Positions 23,750 through 32,291 of a DNA stretch of 46,988 bases are shown in pieces. Position numbers and translations under genes: made by a program. The stretch comes from Pelomonas sp046294815 (GTDB lineage: Bacteria; Pseudomonadota; Gammaproteobacteria; Burkholderiales; Burkholderiaceae_C): contig JBKBOJ010000016.1 in the NCBI GenBank assembly GCA_046294815.1, positions 1-46,988 on the forward strand, written 5' to 3'. Under the pieces are notes generated by a model. That model did no database searches. It was not told the origin of the DNA and saw only the letters and a program-made list of their open reading frames with translations. The stretch's first letter is position 1. Each line of letters opens with the position of its first letter.

Positions 23750-26700
23750 TCACAGCTTGTAGCTGACCGTGACGTAGTAGCGGCGGCCGGACCAGGCCAG
23801 CTCGTTGGGCCGCGACAGGTCACCCGCATAGCTCAGCTCGGCCTGGTCGGTCAGGTTCTTGGCCTCGACGGAGAACGTGAAGTTCTTCGTCGCCTTCCAC
23901 TGGAGCTTGGCATCGAGGTAGCCGGTCTTGTCGCGGAAGTTCGGGTTGCCGGACACGTCGTTGCCGCCGGTGTAGTACTTGTCGCGATGGTGGTAGGCGA
24001 TGCGGCCGTTGAACTGGCCGTTGTCGTACCAAAGGCCCAGGTTGTAGGCCAGCTTGGACAGGCCCGGATAGGGCAGCACCGATTGGTCCAGCGGGCTGAT
24101 CAGCTCGTTGCCGGCGGCATAGCTGAAGCTCATGCGCGTGACGTTGGCATCCACGCCGAAGCCACTCAGCCATCCCGGCAGGAAGGTCAGCGCGGTACGG
24201 CCGGCCAGCTCGATGCCCTGCGTCTTGGCGCCCTGGCCGTTGATCGCCTGGGTCACGTCGAAGATGCGGCCATCGCCGAAGAAGTCCACGCCGCGATTCA
24301 GGATGCCCGCGCGCACATAGGTGTCGATGTTGGTGCGGAACGTGGCCAGGCTGACCTGGGTGTCGCGGCTCGGGTAGTACTCCACGCTGAGGTCGTACTT
24401 GGTCGCGCGATAGGGCTTCAGGTCGGGATTGCCGGCCGTGCAATCGTCGGTGCCGTCACCGCCACGCGCCGGGTCGCCGCTGCCGGTCGTGCAGGTCACG
24501 TTGGGCGCCAGCAAGTTCAGCGCCGGACGCGCCATCACCTTGGCCCAGCCGCCGCGCACCAACAGCTTGCCGCCCAGCAGTTGCAGCGTGCCGTTCAGGC
24601 TGGGCAGCACATCGCTGTAGGTGTTGTCCAGCGAGACCACCTTGTTGCTGATCACCAGTGCCGAGCAGCTCGACACCGTGGCCGGGTTGCAGATGCGGTC
24701 GGTCTGCACGCCGGTGGACGTCACGTTGGTGCGGGTGTAGCGCACGCCCACGTTGCCGTCCAGCGGCAGGCCCCACAGCTCGGTGCCCCAGTCCAAGCGC
24801 ACATAGCCCGCCTTGATCTTCTCGCTGATGTCGAAGGCCGGGATCTGCGGATAGGTCTTGCCGTCGCTGCCGGGCGCCTCGTACAGGTAGCCGTGATTGA
24901 AGGCGCTGGTGTCGAAGTAGCCCGACGCCGCGGCCGCCGCGTAGCTGGGCGCGGTCCACTGGGTTGGCAGGCCGGAGATGCCATAGCCGCCCATGAAGGT
25001 GCCGGGCGACGTCGTGCGCACCGCGTTGACGATTTCCTGCATGCGCGAGGCGTTCACGTAGGACGTCTTGAAGCCGCTGTTGATGAAAGTCTGGCTATCG
25101 TTGGGGCGCTGCGCTGTGCCGGTGTAGAGCGGGTCGTAGATGATGGTTTGGTTGACGTTGGCGCCGCGGACGTTGATGTCCACCGCCTCGTCCGTGGCCG
25201 TCAGGCTGCCATTGTTCTGCAACAGATAGCCGCCGCCGTTGTACTGGCGCGATCTGGACTCGCGCGCCTGGCCGCCAAACCACAGGCTCTGAAAGAAGCT
25301 ATGGTCGAAGTTGTACTGGAAGTCCAGCTTGCCCTGGCGCTCCTTGTTCTGCGTGGCCGACGGGCGGTACTGCAGCTGGGCCTGCACATAGGAGGCGGCG
25401 CTGTCGGGGCTGTAGCCCGACGGGAAGGTGAACTGAGGCAGGCGGTTGTCGCCGAGCTTGACCACCAGGCCGGGCGCGTTCTGCGTCAGCACGATGTTGT
25501 TGCTCTCGCTCTTGTAGTCGGACCTGGAGTCGCCCAGCAAGCCTTCGATGCGCCAGTCATTGTTCTTGAACTTGAAGCCCGCGGTCGTGTACTTGGACTC
25601 GATGTCCAGCGCGAAGTCGCGTGCCGACGTGCTGAACGCCGCCTGACCGCCCTGGCCCGCAGCGTTCAGGCAGCTGCCCACGGTGTACTGCGTGACGTGG
25701 TGGTTCTCCACCACCATACCGGCCGGCGTGGCCGTGGTGCTGACACCCGTGCAGGTCCCGGCGGTCTGCACCGTGCCGTCCGCGCGGTAGACCGGCGCGT
25801 TGCCCGGCGTGGACAGCCGGTTGACGTTGCCGAAGTCGGTGCCGAAGTTCATGTCGTTGAGCTTCTGGGCCTGCGTGTTGACCTGGTGGCTCAGATAGGC
25901 GTCGAACTCCTTGGTGAAGCGGTACTGCGCCGTCACCTCGGCCGAGCTGCGCTTGTGGTTGCGCTGCCAGATGCCGTAGCGGGAGATGCCTGGCGAGTAG
26001 TCGAACCACTGCGACTGGCAGGCGGTGCGGTCGGCGGCGGCCAGCGCCGCGCAGCCTGCGAACGTCGTCACCGCGGCCGCGTTGGCATTCAGGCTGGTGA
26101 TGGTCTTCTCGGGCGACATGTCCCAGTCGCGCAGGAAACGCCAGGACGTGTTGCGCACGAAGTCGCCGCGCGTGTGGATGTCGTCGTAGACCAAGTTGGC
26201 CATCACGCCCAACCTGCCGTCCAGGAACTTGTCCGCCAGCAGCAGCGTGGCGCGCGGCTGCACGCCACCGCGCAGGCTGCTCTGCTCACCCGCCAGCGAC
26301 ATCGCCACGGTGCGCTTGGTGAAGTCCAGCGGCTTGCGCGTGTTGATGCGCACCGTGCCACCCACGCCGCCTTCGGTCACGTCGGCGGTGGATCCCTTGA
26401 CCACGTCGATGGAGGCGATCAGCTCCGAGGCCAGCTCGCGCAGCTCGGCGCCCCGGCCGGCACCGCCGTTGGTGCCCAGCACCGACATGCCGTTGATCTC
26501 GACGCGGTTCAGGTCGGGCTCGACACCGCGGATGGACACCTGCGAGCCTTCGCCGAACTCGCGGCTCAGCTGCACGCCGGTGATGCGCGACAGCGCCTCG
26601 CCAACGTTCTTGTCCGGGAACTGGTCGATGTCTTCCGCAATGATGCTGTCCTGCACGGTGGACGCGTTCTTCTTGCGGTCGATGGCGCTCTGGATGGAGC

Positions 26701-26878
26701 GGCGGATGCCGGTGACGACAACGGTTTCGAGCTGGTTGGCCTCGGCCTTGGCAGGCGCGGATGCCGCCGCGGCTGGTGCGCCGGGGGTCTGGGCCCGGGC
26801 CTGAGCGGCCAGCGCGGCGGCGATGGCCAACGCCAGCGGGGTCCAGCGCGGCGCGCGCGGATACGCGGTGTTCAGCAT
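23750..26878 (-). CDS. TonB-dependent outer-membrane receptor
   Basis: The 1042-residue protein has a signal peptide (ending ALAAQARAQ), a plug domain (about 50-175; ETVVVTGIRRSIQSAI, FPDKNVGEALSRITGVQLSR, VSIRGVEPDLNRVEINGM) and a long beta-barrel ending in the aromatic strand YYVTVSYKL. This pattern is typical of the TonB-Xanth-Caul oligosaccharide receptors of Proteobacteria and unlike short siderophore receptors. It should import RG-I fragments across the outer membrane with TonB-ExbBD energy; the substrate is inferred from its neighbours. AGGAGA lies just ahead of the ATG. It heads an apparent operon with PL11 and GH115, and its leader contains unusual AT-rich repeats and a palindrome. 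Confidence 0.9.
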   Translation of the reverse strand: MLNTAYPRAPRWTPLALAIAAALAAQARAQTPGAPAAAASAPAKAEANQLETVVVTGIRRSIQSAIDRKKNASTVQDSIIAEDIDQFPDKNVGEALSRITGVQLSREFGEGSQVSIRGVEPDLNRVEINGMSVLGTNGGAGRGAELRELASELIASIDVVKGSTADVTEGGVGGTVRINTRKPLDFTKRTVAMSLAGEQSSLRGGVQPRATLLLADKFLDGRLGVMANLVYDDIHTRGDFVRNTSWRFLRDWDMSPEKTITSLNANAAAVTTFAGCAALAAADRTACQSQWFDYSPGISRYGIWQRNHKRSSAEVTAQYRFTKEFDAYLSHQVNTQAQKLNDMNFGTDFGNVNRLSTPGNAPVYRADGTVQTAGTCTGVSTTATPAGMVVENHHVTQYTVGSCLNAAGQGGQAAFSTSARDFALDIESKYTTAGFKFKNNDWRIEGLLGDSRSDYKSESNNIVLTQNAPGLVVKLGDNRLPQFTFPSGYSPDSAASYVQAQLQYRPSATQNKERQGKLDFQYNFDHSFFQSLWFGGQARESRSRQYNGGGYLLQNNGSLTATDEAVDINVRGANVNQTIIYDPLYTGTAQRPNDSQTFINSGFKTSYVNASRMQEIVNAVRTTSPGTFMGGYGISGLPTQWTAPSYAAAAASGYFDTSAFNHGYLYEAPGSDGKTYPQIPAFDISEKIKAGYVRLDWGTELWGLPLDGNVGVRYTRTNVTSTGVQTDRICNPATVSSCSALVISNKVVSLDNTYSDVLPSLNGTLQLLGGKLLVRGGWAKVMARPALNLLAPNVTCTTGSGDPARGGDGTDDCTAGNPDLKPYRATKYDLSVEYYPSRDTQVSLATFRTNIDTYVRAGILNRGVDFFGDGRIFDVTQAINGQGAKTQGIELAGRTALTFLPGWLSGFGVDANVTRMSFSYAAGNELISPLDQSVLPYPGLSKLAYNLGLWYDNGQFNGRIAYHHRDKYYTGGNDVSGNPNFRDKTGYLDAKLQWKATKNFTFSVEAKNLTDQAELSYAGDLSRPNELAWSGRRYYVTVSYKL

Positions 26879-27196
26879 GGGGTATGTCTCCTGAAATACG
26901 TGCCAGATAGCTGATTGAAAGCAATCTTCATATCGCCCTGCAAACAGTCTATGTGGACGTTTTCGCGCCGGCTTCGCTCACGACCAAAGAATCAGACGCG
27001 TGATCGCTTGGAGGCGAGCAAATGCCCAACGCGCACCGAACGCGCAACAAACGATCAAATAGATGCGCGAAATGAGCGCATCTATGTTGCAGCGCGGCAT
27101 CGCACCGACTCACGAATATCAAAACCCGGAACCCTTCCGTCGATATTCGCAATTCGAGCACGCAGATATTCCAGCAATATTCGCCGGGCGCGCAGA
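26879..27196 (-). promoter_or_regulatory. Leader and control region of the TonB receptor operon
   Basis: This 318-bp non-coding stretch between the receptor start and the PL22 stop is clearly richer in A+T than the genes. It has a 10+10 bp palindrome at 27059-27085. CGAATATC (27113-27120) pairs with GATATTCG (27142-27149), and further GATATT/AATATTCG words lie at 27165-27170 and 27176-27183. AAACGATCAAA near 27049 resembles the AAACGCTCA core seen at the deoR palindrome. No gene is credible here. Confidence 0.5.
27059..27085. promoter_or_regulatory. Palindrome upstream of the TonB receptor
   Basis: ATAGATGCGC (27059-27068) and GCGCATCTAT (27076-27085) are exact reverse complements with spacer GAAATGA. 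It lies about 180 bp before the receptor start and about 110 bp after the PL22 stop. An operator for the receptor operon fits its place; a terminator for PL22 is less likely because no T-run follows. Confidence 0.45.
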
Positions 27197-28549
27197 TCAG
27201 GGTTTCCTGTTCAGCCAGTCCTGCGGCACCGGCACCACGCAAATATTCATTTCGCGGCCGTCGGCGGACAGCATGGCGGACTGGATCTGGATCTTCGTGC
27301 CGTCCGGGCTGAAGGTCGGGTGGGGGTGGTCGCGGGCGGTGTCCTTGTGACCGGTGGTCAGCAGCAGCATCTCGCGCGTCCTGCGGTCGATCAGGTAGAG
27401 GCTGCGGCTGAAGTCGTCGCCCACGGCGAAGCGGCCGTCCGGCGAGCCGTGCACATGCCACAGGCCGCTGCCCGCGGGCGTCTGGCCAGCAATGGTCATC
27501 TCGCGCGTGCGCAGGTTCACGATGGCCAGGCCCGTGGGCTTCTCGCGCGTGCCGGCGTTGCCCCAGGCGGCGTCCTGACCCGGGTTGGCGCCGCCCACGT
27601 CGGTGCCCGCCGGGCGGTTGGGATCCACGACACCCGGGATGGCGCGATGGCCCATGATGGCCAGCGCGACCTCGTCCTTGGAGATGATGGCCTCGTGCGT
27701 GACCCACTCATACGGCGCCTCGGGGTAGAGCGGGCGCAGGCCAGTGCCGTCGCCCTTGACGGTCCAGGTGCGCTGCGGCGACTTGCCGCCGGTCTCCCAG
27801 CTGAACACCAACTCGCCCGGGTTCCACAGATTGGACTGGATGTGGCCAATCTGAAAGGGCACGGACACGACGTGCTGGAACTCACCCGTCTTCACATTGA
27901 CCTTGCCAATGGCATGCGGGCCGGCACCCATGCCGCGCGGGCCGAAGGGCGGCTCGATCTTGGTGCCCGCTGGCAGCTTGGCGCCCGCGTAGGCCTTGCC
28001 CTGGATGCGGAAGTAGAACCACTGGTTGTCGGCGTCCAGCGCGCTGTCGCCATAGGCCTCCAACTCGGCTGGCAGCGTGGCGATGACGCGCTGGTAGGCG
28101 GCGGCCGGCTTCATCGCGCCGGCCTTGCTGTCGGCGAACACGCGGTCCAGGTCCACCTCCACCGCCTCGCGAGCCTTGTCCGGGCCGGCCGCCGGCTTGC
28201 GCATGAAGTAGAGCTTGTTGCCGCCCGACTGCGACAGGTTGAGCATGCCCTCATAGCCGCCCTCGGTGACCTGCACCATCTCGCCGCTGGCCTCGTTGAC
28301 GGCGATGGCCTCGCCCTTGACGCGGTTGGAGCGGAACACCAGCCACTGCCCATCGGCCGTCCATTGCGGGTGGCTGGGGTAGATCTTGGCATCGCCACGC
28401 GGCTGCGTGGTCAGGAAGGTCAGCGGCGTGCCGGTGACCGGGTCCTTGACGACGCGCTTCTCGGACGGAAAGCGCTGGCCAATCTGGCCCCAGGCGCAGG
28501 GCAGCGCGATCAGCAGGCTCAGCAGCAGGGCGGTCTTGCGCAACGACAT
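27197..28549 (-). CDS. Exported oligogalacturonate lyase-like protein (PL22)
   Basis: The 450-residue protein has the seven-bladed propeller pattern of PL22/TolB-like proteins. Segments typical of oligogalacturonate lyase are PQWTADGQWLVFRSNR, APYEWVTHEAI, LWHVHGSPDGRFAVGDDF and DHPHPTFSPDGTKIQI, whose clustered His supply the Mn2+ site in characterised members. Those enzymes turn unsaturated digalacturonate into 4-deoxy-5-ketouronate and are usually cytoplasmic at about 390 residues. Here a clear signal peptide (MSLRKTALLLSLLIALPCAWG) predicts a periplasmic form. The start at 28549 follows AAGGAG; a longer frame to 28672 is rejected. It is transcribed toward the TonB receptor and may be cotranscribed, although 318 bp separate them. 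Confidence 0.78.
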   Translation of the reverse strand: MSLRKTALLLSLLIALPCAWGQIGQRFPSEKRVVKDPVTGTPLTFLTTQPRGDAKIYPSHPQWTADGQWLVFRSNRVKGEAIAVNEASGEMVQVTEGGYEGMLNLSQSGGNKLYFMRKPAAGPDKAREAVEVDLDRVFADSKAGAMKPAAAYQRVIATLPAELEAYGDSALDADNQWFYFRIQGKAYAGAKLPAGTKIEPPFGPRGMGAGPHAIGKVNVKTGEFQHVVSVPFQIGHIQSNLWNPGELVFSWETGGKSPQRTWTVKGDGTGLRPLYPEAPYEWVTHEAIISKDEVALAIMGHRAIPGVVDPNRPAGTDVGGANPGQDAAWGNAGTREKPTGLAIVNLRTREMTIAGQTPAGSGLWHVHGSPDGRFAVGDDFSRSLYLIDRRTREMLLLTTGHKDTARDHPHPTFSPDGTKIQIQSAMLSADGREMNICVVPVPQDWLNRKP

Positions 28550-28678
28550 GCGGGCTCCTTCATGCGGTGGCCGGACTCTAGGCCGCGCTCTGTTGCGCGA
28601 TGTGTCCGCCCCCCAATCGCTCAACAAGTTGCGCCATCGCGGGCACAGTCCCGGCCCAGCCGCTCCTAGCATGTGGGC
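28550..28678. promoter_or_regulatory. Divergent promoter region, PL22 versus tandem esterase
   Basis: The 129 bp between two diverging starts must carry both promoters. It has two related words, GTTGCGCGATG (near 28593) and GTTGCGCCATC (near 28628), and a CGCTCA word near 28617 (AATCGCTCAAC). I see no convincing -35/-10 pair. Confidence 0.4.
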
Positions 28679-30334
28679 ATGAATGCCCTGTCCACCCGCC
28701 GCGCCCTTGCGGCCCTGCTGTTCGCCCTGCCCTGGGCCCCGCTACAGGCGCAGGAATTCACCGCCGCGACCGATCCCGCGCGCGCGCAGGTGCAGCTGCC
28801 GGTGCCCGCCCGGCCCGAGCTGCCGTCGCTGATCCTCATCGGCGACTCCACCGTGCGCAACGGCCATGACGACGGCCAGGGCAAGGGCGCAGACGGCCAG
28901 TGGGGCTGGGGCACCCCCATCGCCGCCTACCTGGACCAGAGCAAGATCAACGTCGTCAACCGCGCGGTGGGCGGGCTGTCCAGCCGCACCTACCGAACCA
29001 GCGGCCACTGGGACCGCACCAAGGCCCTCATCAAGCGCGGCGACTGGGTGCTCATGCAGTTCGGCCACAACGACGCCAGCCCCGTCAACGACAACAGCCG
29101 CGCCCGCGGCGTGCTGCGCGGCACCGGGCACGAGCAGCAGGACATCAACAACCTGCTGACCGGCAAGCTCGAGACGGTCTTCACCTACGGCGCTTACCTG
29201 CGCGGCTATGTCGCCGAGATCCGTGCACTGGGCGCCACGCCGGTGATCTGCTCACCGGTGATCCGCAAGCGCTGGGAGGCCGACGGCAAGACCGTGACAC
29301 GCGCCGGCGGCAACTTCGCCGGCTGGGCCGCCGAGGTCGCCAAGCAAGAAGGCGTGGCCTTCATCGACCTCAACGAATGGGGCGCCAAGCGCTACGAGGC
29401 GCTGGGCAAGGACGTCGTGGCCACACTGTTCCCGCCCGACCCCGAGACCGTGCACACCAACTGGCTGGGCGCGGCCGTCAACGCGCAGTTGGTCATCGCC
29501 GGCCTGCTGCAGAACAAGGTGCTGCCGGACGACGTCTACAAGCAGCGCTTTCTGCCCGATGGCTCGGATGACCGGCCGGTGGTCGACGCCCGCAAGGTGA
29601 AGGTCGAGCCGCCGCGCGACCCGAGGCTGCCCAGCCTGGTGCTGATCGGCGACTCCACCGTGCGCAGCGGCGGCCAGAACGGCGCCTTCGGCTGGGGCGA
29701 GCGGCTCCACAATTTCTTCGACACGCAGCGCATCAACATCGTCAACAACGCCATCGGCGGGCGCAGCAGCCGCACCTTTTTCACCGAAGGCCGCTGGGCC
29801 GCGGTGCTGGAGAACCTGAAGGCCGGCGACTGGCTGCTGGTGCAGTTCGGCCACAACGACGGCGCCCGCATCGGCGACCCCGCCGGCAAGAACCGCGGCT
29901 CGGTGCCGGGCATCGGCGACGAGACGCAGGAAGACACCCGGCCCGACGGCAGCCGGGAGCAGGTGCACAGCTTCGGCTGGTATCTGAAGCGCTACATCAG
30001 CGATGCCAAGGCCAAGGGAGCGAACGTCGTGATCCTCTCGCCGGTCCCGCACAAGGACCGCTGGAAGCCCGAGCAGCCGCGCGACTTCGAGAACTACGCT
30101 GCCTGGGGCGAGCAGGTCGCCAAGGCCAACGGCGCCCACTTCATCGACCTGACGCTGCGCGTGGCCGAGGCCTATCGCGGCATCGGCGCCGAGCGCGTGG
30201 ACGGCTTCTTCTCCGACACCCGCACCCACACCAACGACGCCGGCGCCGTGTTCAACGCCACCCAGGTCGTCGAAGCACTGAAGCGCCTGCCGGGCCAGCC
30301 GCTGAACGGCTTTCTGCGCGCGCCGTCGCTTTGA
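28679..30334 (+). CDS. Two-domain rhamnogalacturonan acetylesterase (tandem SGNH/CE12)
   Basis: The 551-residue exported protein (leader ends APLQAQ) contains two full SGNH domains. Domain 1 (about 48-280) has GDSTVRNG with Ser57, NRAVGGLSSRT, FGHND and ETVH259. Domain 2 (about 318-545) has GDSTVRSGG with Ser326, NNAIGGRSSRT, FGHND and DTRTH517. Each should deacetylate pectic galacturonate. Both keep the nucleophile, oxyanion Gly and Asn; the acidic partner of the final His is not at the usual DxxH spacing in either copy. The domains differ in length and in their inserts, suggesting an old duplication with possible split specificity. ATG 28679 is preferred over GTG 28673. It faces the PL22 gene across 129 bp. 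Confidence 0.85.
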   Translation: MNALSTRRALAALLFALPWAPLQAQEFTAATDPARAQVQLPVPARPELPSLILIGDSTVRNGHDDGQGKGADGQWGWGTPIAAYLDQSKINVVNRAVGGLSSRTYRTSGHWDRTKALIKRGDWVLMQFGHNDASPVNDNSRARGVLRGTGHEQQDINNLLTGKLETVFTYGAYLRGYVAEIRALGATPVICSPVIRKRWEADGKTVTRAGGNFAGWAAEVAKQEGVAFIDLNEWGAKRYEALGKDVVATLFPPDPETVHTNWLGAAVNAQLVIAGLLQNKVLPDDVYKQRFLPDGSDDRPVVDARKVKVEPPRDPRLPSLVLIGDSTVRSGGQNGAFGWGERLHNFFDTQRINIVNNAIGGRSSRTFFTEGRWAAVLENLKAGDWLLVQFGHNDGARIGDPAGKNRGSVPGIGDETQEDTRPDGSREQVHSFGWYLKRYISDAKAKGANVVILSPVPHKDRWKPEQPRDFENYAAWGEQVAKANGAHFIDLTLRVAEAYRGIGAERVDGFFSDTRTHTNDAGAVFNATQVVEALKRLPGQPLNGFLRAPSL

Positions 30335-30387
30335 TACGCACAGCCGCTTGCCAGTCCTACAAAACTTCGCTTAGAATGGCGGGCTCA

Positions 30388-30464
<77 letters not shown>

Positions 30465-30471
30465 AAATCCG

Positions 30472-30517
30472 AACGGCCCGAGCTGATCAAATCGATTGCT
30501 CGGGCCGTTTGTCTTTG
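30472..30517 (+). terminator. Rho-independent terminator after tRNA-Met
   Basis: AACGGCCCGAG (30472-30482) and CTCGGGCCGTT (30499-30509) form a perfect 11-bp stem with a 16-nt loop, followed by TTGTCTTT. It starts 8 bp after the tRNA and ends before the next gene. Confidence 0.8.
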
Positions 30518-30555
30518 CAGACCCGCTCTGCGTCCGCAGCCACTGGACACATACC

Positions 30556-30933
30556 ATGTACCGCTGTGCACTCCCTCTGGCGCTCGCCGCCAGCTGCTTG
30601 GTCGCCCATGCCCAGCAACACCGCCCCTTCCCGGCCACCGCTTTGCGCGGCGAGCTGCAGATCACGCAGTTCCCCGATGCGCTGCTGAATGGCAAACCCG
30701 TTCGCCTGGCGCCCGGCGCCCGCGTGAAGAACGACGTGAACCTGTGGGTTCCCCCCGCCGGTCTCACGGGCCGCAAGCTGATGGTGCACTACACCGTGGA
30801 AAGCAGCGGTCTCCTCATGGACGTGTGGGTGCTCAACCCCGTCGAGCTGGCCAACAAGCCCTGGCCCACCACGCCGGCCGAGGCGGCGACCTGGCAGTTC
30901 AACCCCGGCAACCAGACCTGGATCAAGCGATGA
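30556..30933 (+). CDS. Conserved exported protein of unknown function
   Basis: The 125-residue protein has a signal peptide (MYRCALPLALAASCLVAHAQ) and a small beta-rich domain: an ALRGELQITQFPDALLNG stretch, LAPGARVKNDVNLWV, then VHYTVESSGLLMDVWVLN. It appears, as I recall, ahead of miaB in many Burkholderiales, but has no known function. The chosen ATG gives the leader; the longer frame from 30496 runs into the tRNA terminator. Its TGA overlaps the miaB start by 4 bp, so the two are probably cotranscribed. Confidence 0.75.
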   Translation: MYRCALPLALAASCLVAHAQQHRPFPATALRGELQITQFPDALLNGKPVRLAPGARVKNDVNLWVPPAGLTGRKLMVHYTVESSGLLMDVWVLNPVELANKPWPTTPAEAATWQFNPGNQTWIKR

Positions 30934-32291
30934 GCAGCAACGACGTGAGCGGCAAGAAGGTCTACATCAAGACCTTCGGCTGCCAGATGAACGAGTACGA
31001 CTCGGACAAGATGGCCGACGTGCTGGAGGCCGCCAAGGGCTACACGCCCACCGACGACCCCGAACAGGCCGACCTCATCCTGTTCAACACCTGCTCAGTG
31101 CGCGAGAAGGCGCAGGAGAAGGTCTTCAGCGACCTCGGCCGCGTGAAGCACCTCAAGGCCAAGGGTGTCATGATCGGGGTGGGCGGCTGCGTGGCGTCTC
31201 AGGAGGGTGCGGCCATCATCGAGCGCGCACCCTATGTGGACGTGGTCTTCGGCCCGCAGACGCTGCACCGCCTGCCCCAACTGCTGGAAGCCCGCCGCGA
31301 GCAACGCCGCCCGCAGGTGGACATCTCCTTCCCCGAGATCGAGAAGTTCGACCACCTGCCGCCCGCCAAGGTCGAGGGCGCCTCGGCCTTCGTGTCCATC
31401 ATGGAAGGCTGCTCCAAGTACTGCAGCTACTGCGTGGTGCCCTACACCCGTGGCGAGGAAGTCTCGCGCCCCTTCGACGACGTGCTGACCGAGATCGCGG
31501 GCCTCGCCGACCAGGGCGTCATGGAGATCAACCTGCTGGGCCAGAACGTCAATGCCTATCGCGGCAAGATGGGCGACACCGGCGAGTACGCCGACCTTGC
31601 CCTGCTGCTGGAGTACGCGGCCGAAATCCCGGGCATCCGCCGCCTGCGCTTCACGACCAGCCACCCCAACGAGTTCAGCTCCCGCCTCATCGAGGCCTAT
31701 GGCAAGGTGCCGCAGCTCGTGAACCACCTGCACCTGCCGGTGCAGCACGGCAGCGACCGCATCCTGATGGCGATGAAGCGCGGCTACACAGCGCTGGAGT
31801 TCAAGAGCATCGTGCGCAAGCTGCGCGCCATCCGCCCGGACCTGCGCCTGGCCAGCGACTTCATCGTCGGTTTCCCCGGCGAGACCGACGAAGACCACGC
31901 CAAGCTGATGAAGCTGGTGCACGACGTCGGCTTCGACGCGAGCTTCAGCTTCATCTTCAGCCCCCGCCCGGGCACCCCGGCGGCCGCCTTGGAAGACACC
32001 ACGCCCTACGACACCAAGGTCAAGCGTCTGCAAGAACTGCAGGCCGCCATCGAGGCCCATGCGCTGACCATCAGCCAAGGCATGGTTGGCAAGGTGGAGA
32101 AGGTGCTGGTCACCGGCACGTCCAAGAAGGACGCCACCGAGCTGATGGGGCGCACCGAGTGCAACCGCATCGTCAACTTCGCAGGCTCACCCCGGCTGAT
32201 GAACCAGTTGGTCGACGTCCGCATCACGACCGCCTTCGCGCATTCGCTGCGCGGCGAGGTCGTCACGGCCGAAGAGGTGCTCAGCGCCTGA
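30930..32291 (+). CDS. miaB: tRNA-2-methylthio-N6-dimethylallyladenosine synthase
   Basis: The 453-residue radical-SAM enzyme adds a methylthio group to i6A37 of tRNAs reading UNN codons. Cys18 (FGCQMNEYDS), Cys55 (NTCSVREKA) and Cys87 (GGCVAS) hold the auxiliary 4Fe-4S cluster. Cys161, Cys165 and Cys168 (GCSKYCSYC) hold the SAM cluster. LGQNVNAY and HLPVQHGSDRIL follow, and a C-terminal TRAM domain ends near 450. All residues expected of MiaB are present. The start is the ATG overlapping the previous stop; the frame is open upstream to 30744 but is a shadow of that gene. Its stop abuts a convergent small gene. Confidence 0.97.
   Translation: MSSNDVSGKKVYIKTFGCQMNEYDSDKMADVLEAAKGYTPTDDPEQADLILFNTCSVREKAQEKVFSDLGRVKHLKAKGVMIGVGGCVASQEGAAIIERAPYVDVVFGPQTLHRLPQLLEARREQRRPQVDISFPEIEKFDHLPPAKVEGASAFVSIMEGCSKYCSYCVVPYTRGEEVSRPFDDVLTEIAGLADQGVMEINLLGQNVNAYRGKMGDTGEYADLALLLEYAAEIPGIRRLRFTTSHPNEFSSRLIEAYGKVPQLVNHLHLPVQHGSDRILMAMKRGYTALEFKSIVRKLRAIRPDLRLASDFIVGFPGETDEDHAKLMKLVHDVGFDASFSFIFSPRPGTPAAALEDTTPYDTKVKRLQELQAAIEAHALTISQGMVGKVEKVLVTGTSKKDATELMGRTECNRIVNFAGSPRLMNQLVDVRITTAFAHSLRGEVVTAEEVLSA

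Noticed and set aside
23651..26914. Plus-strand open frame of 1087 residues opposite the TonB receptor
   Set aside because: It mirrors the receptor gene exactly, has no start signal and shows low-complexity Val/Ala/Gly/Arg content. The minus strand encodes an obvious TonB-dependent receptor.
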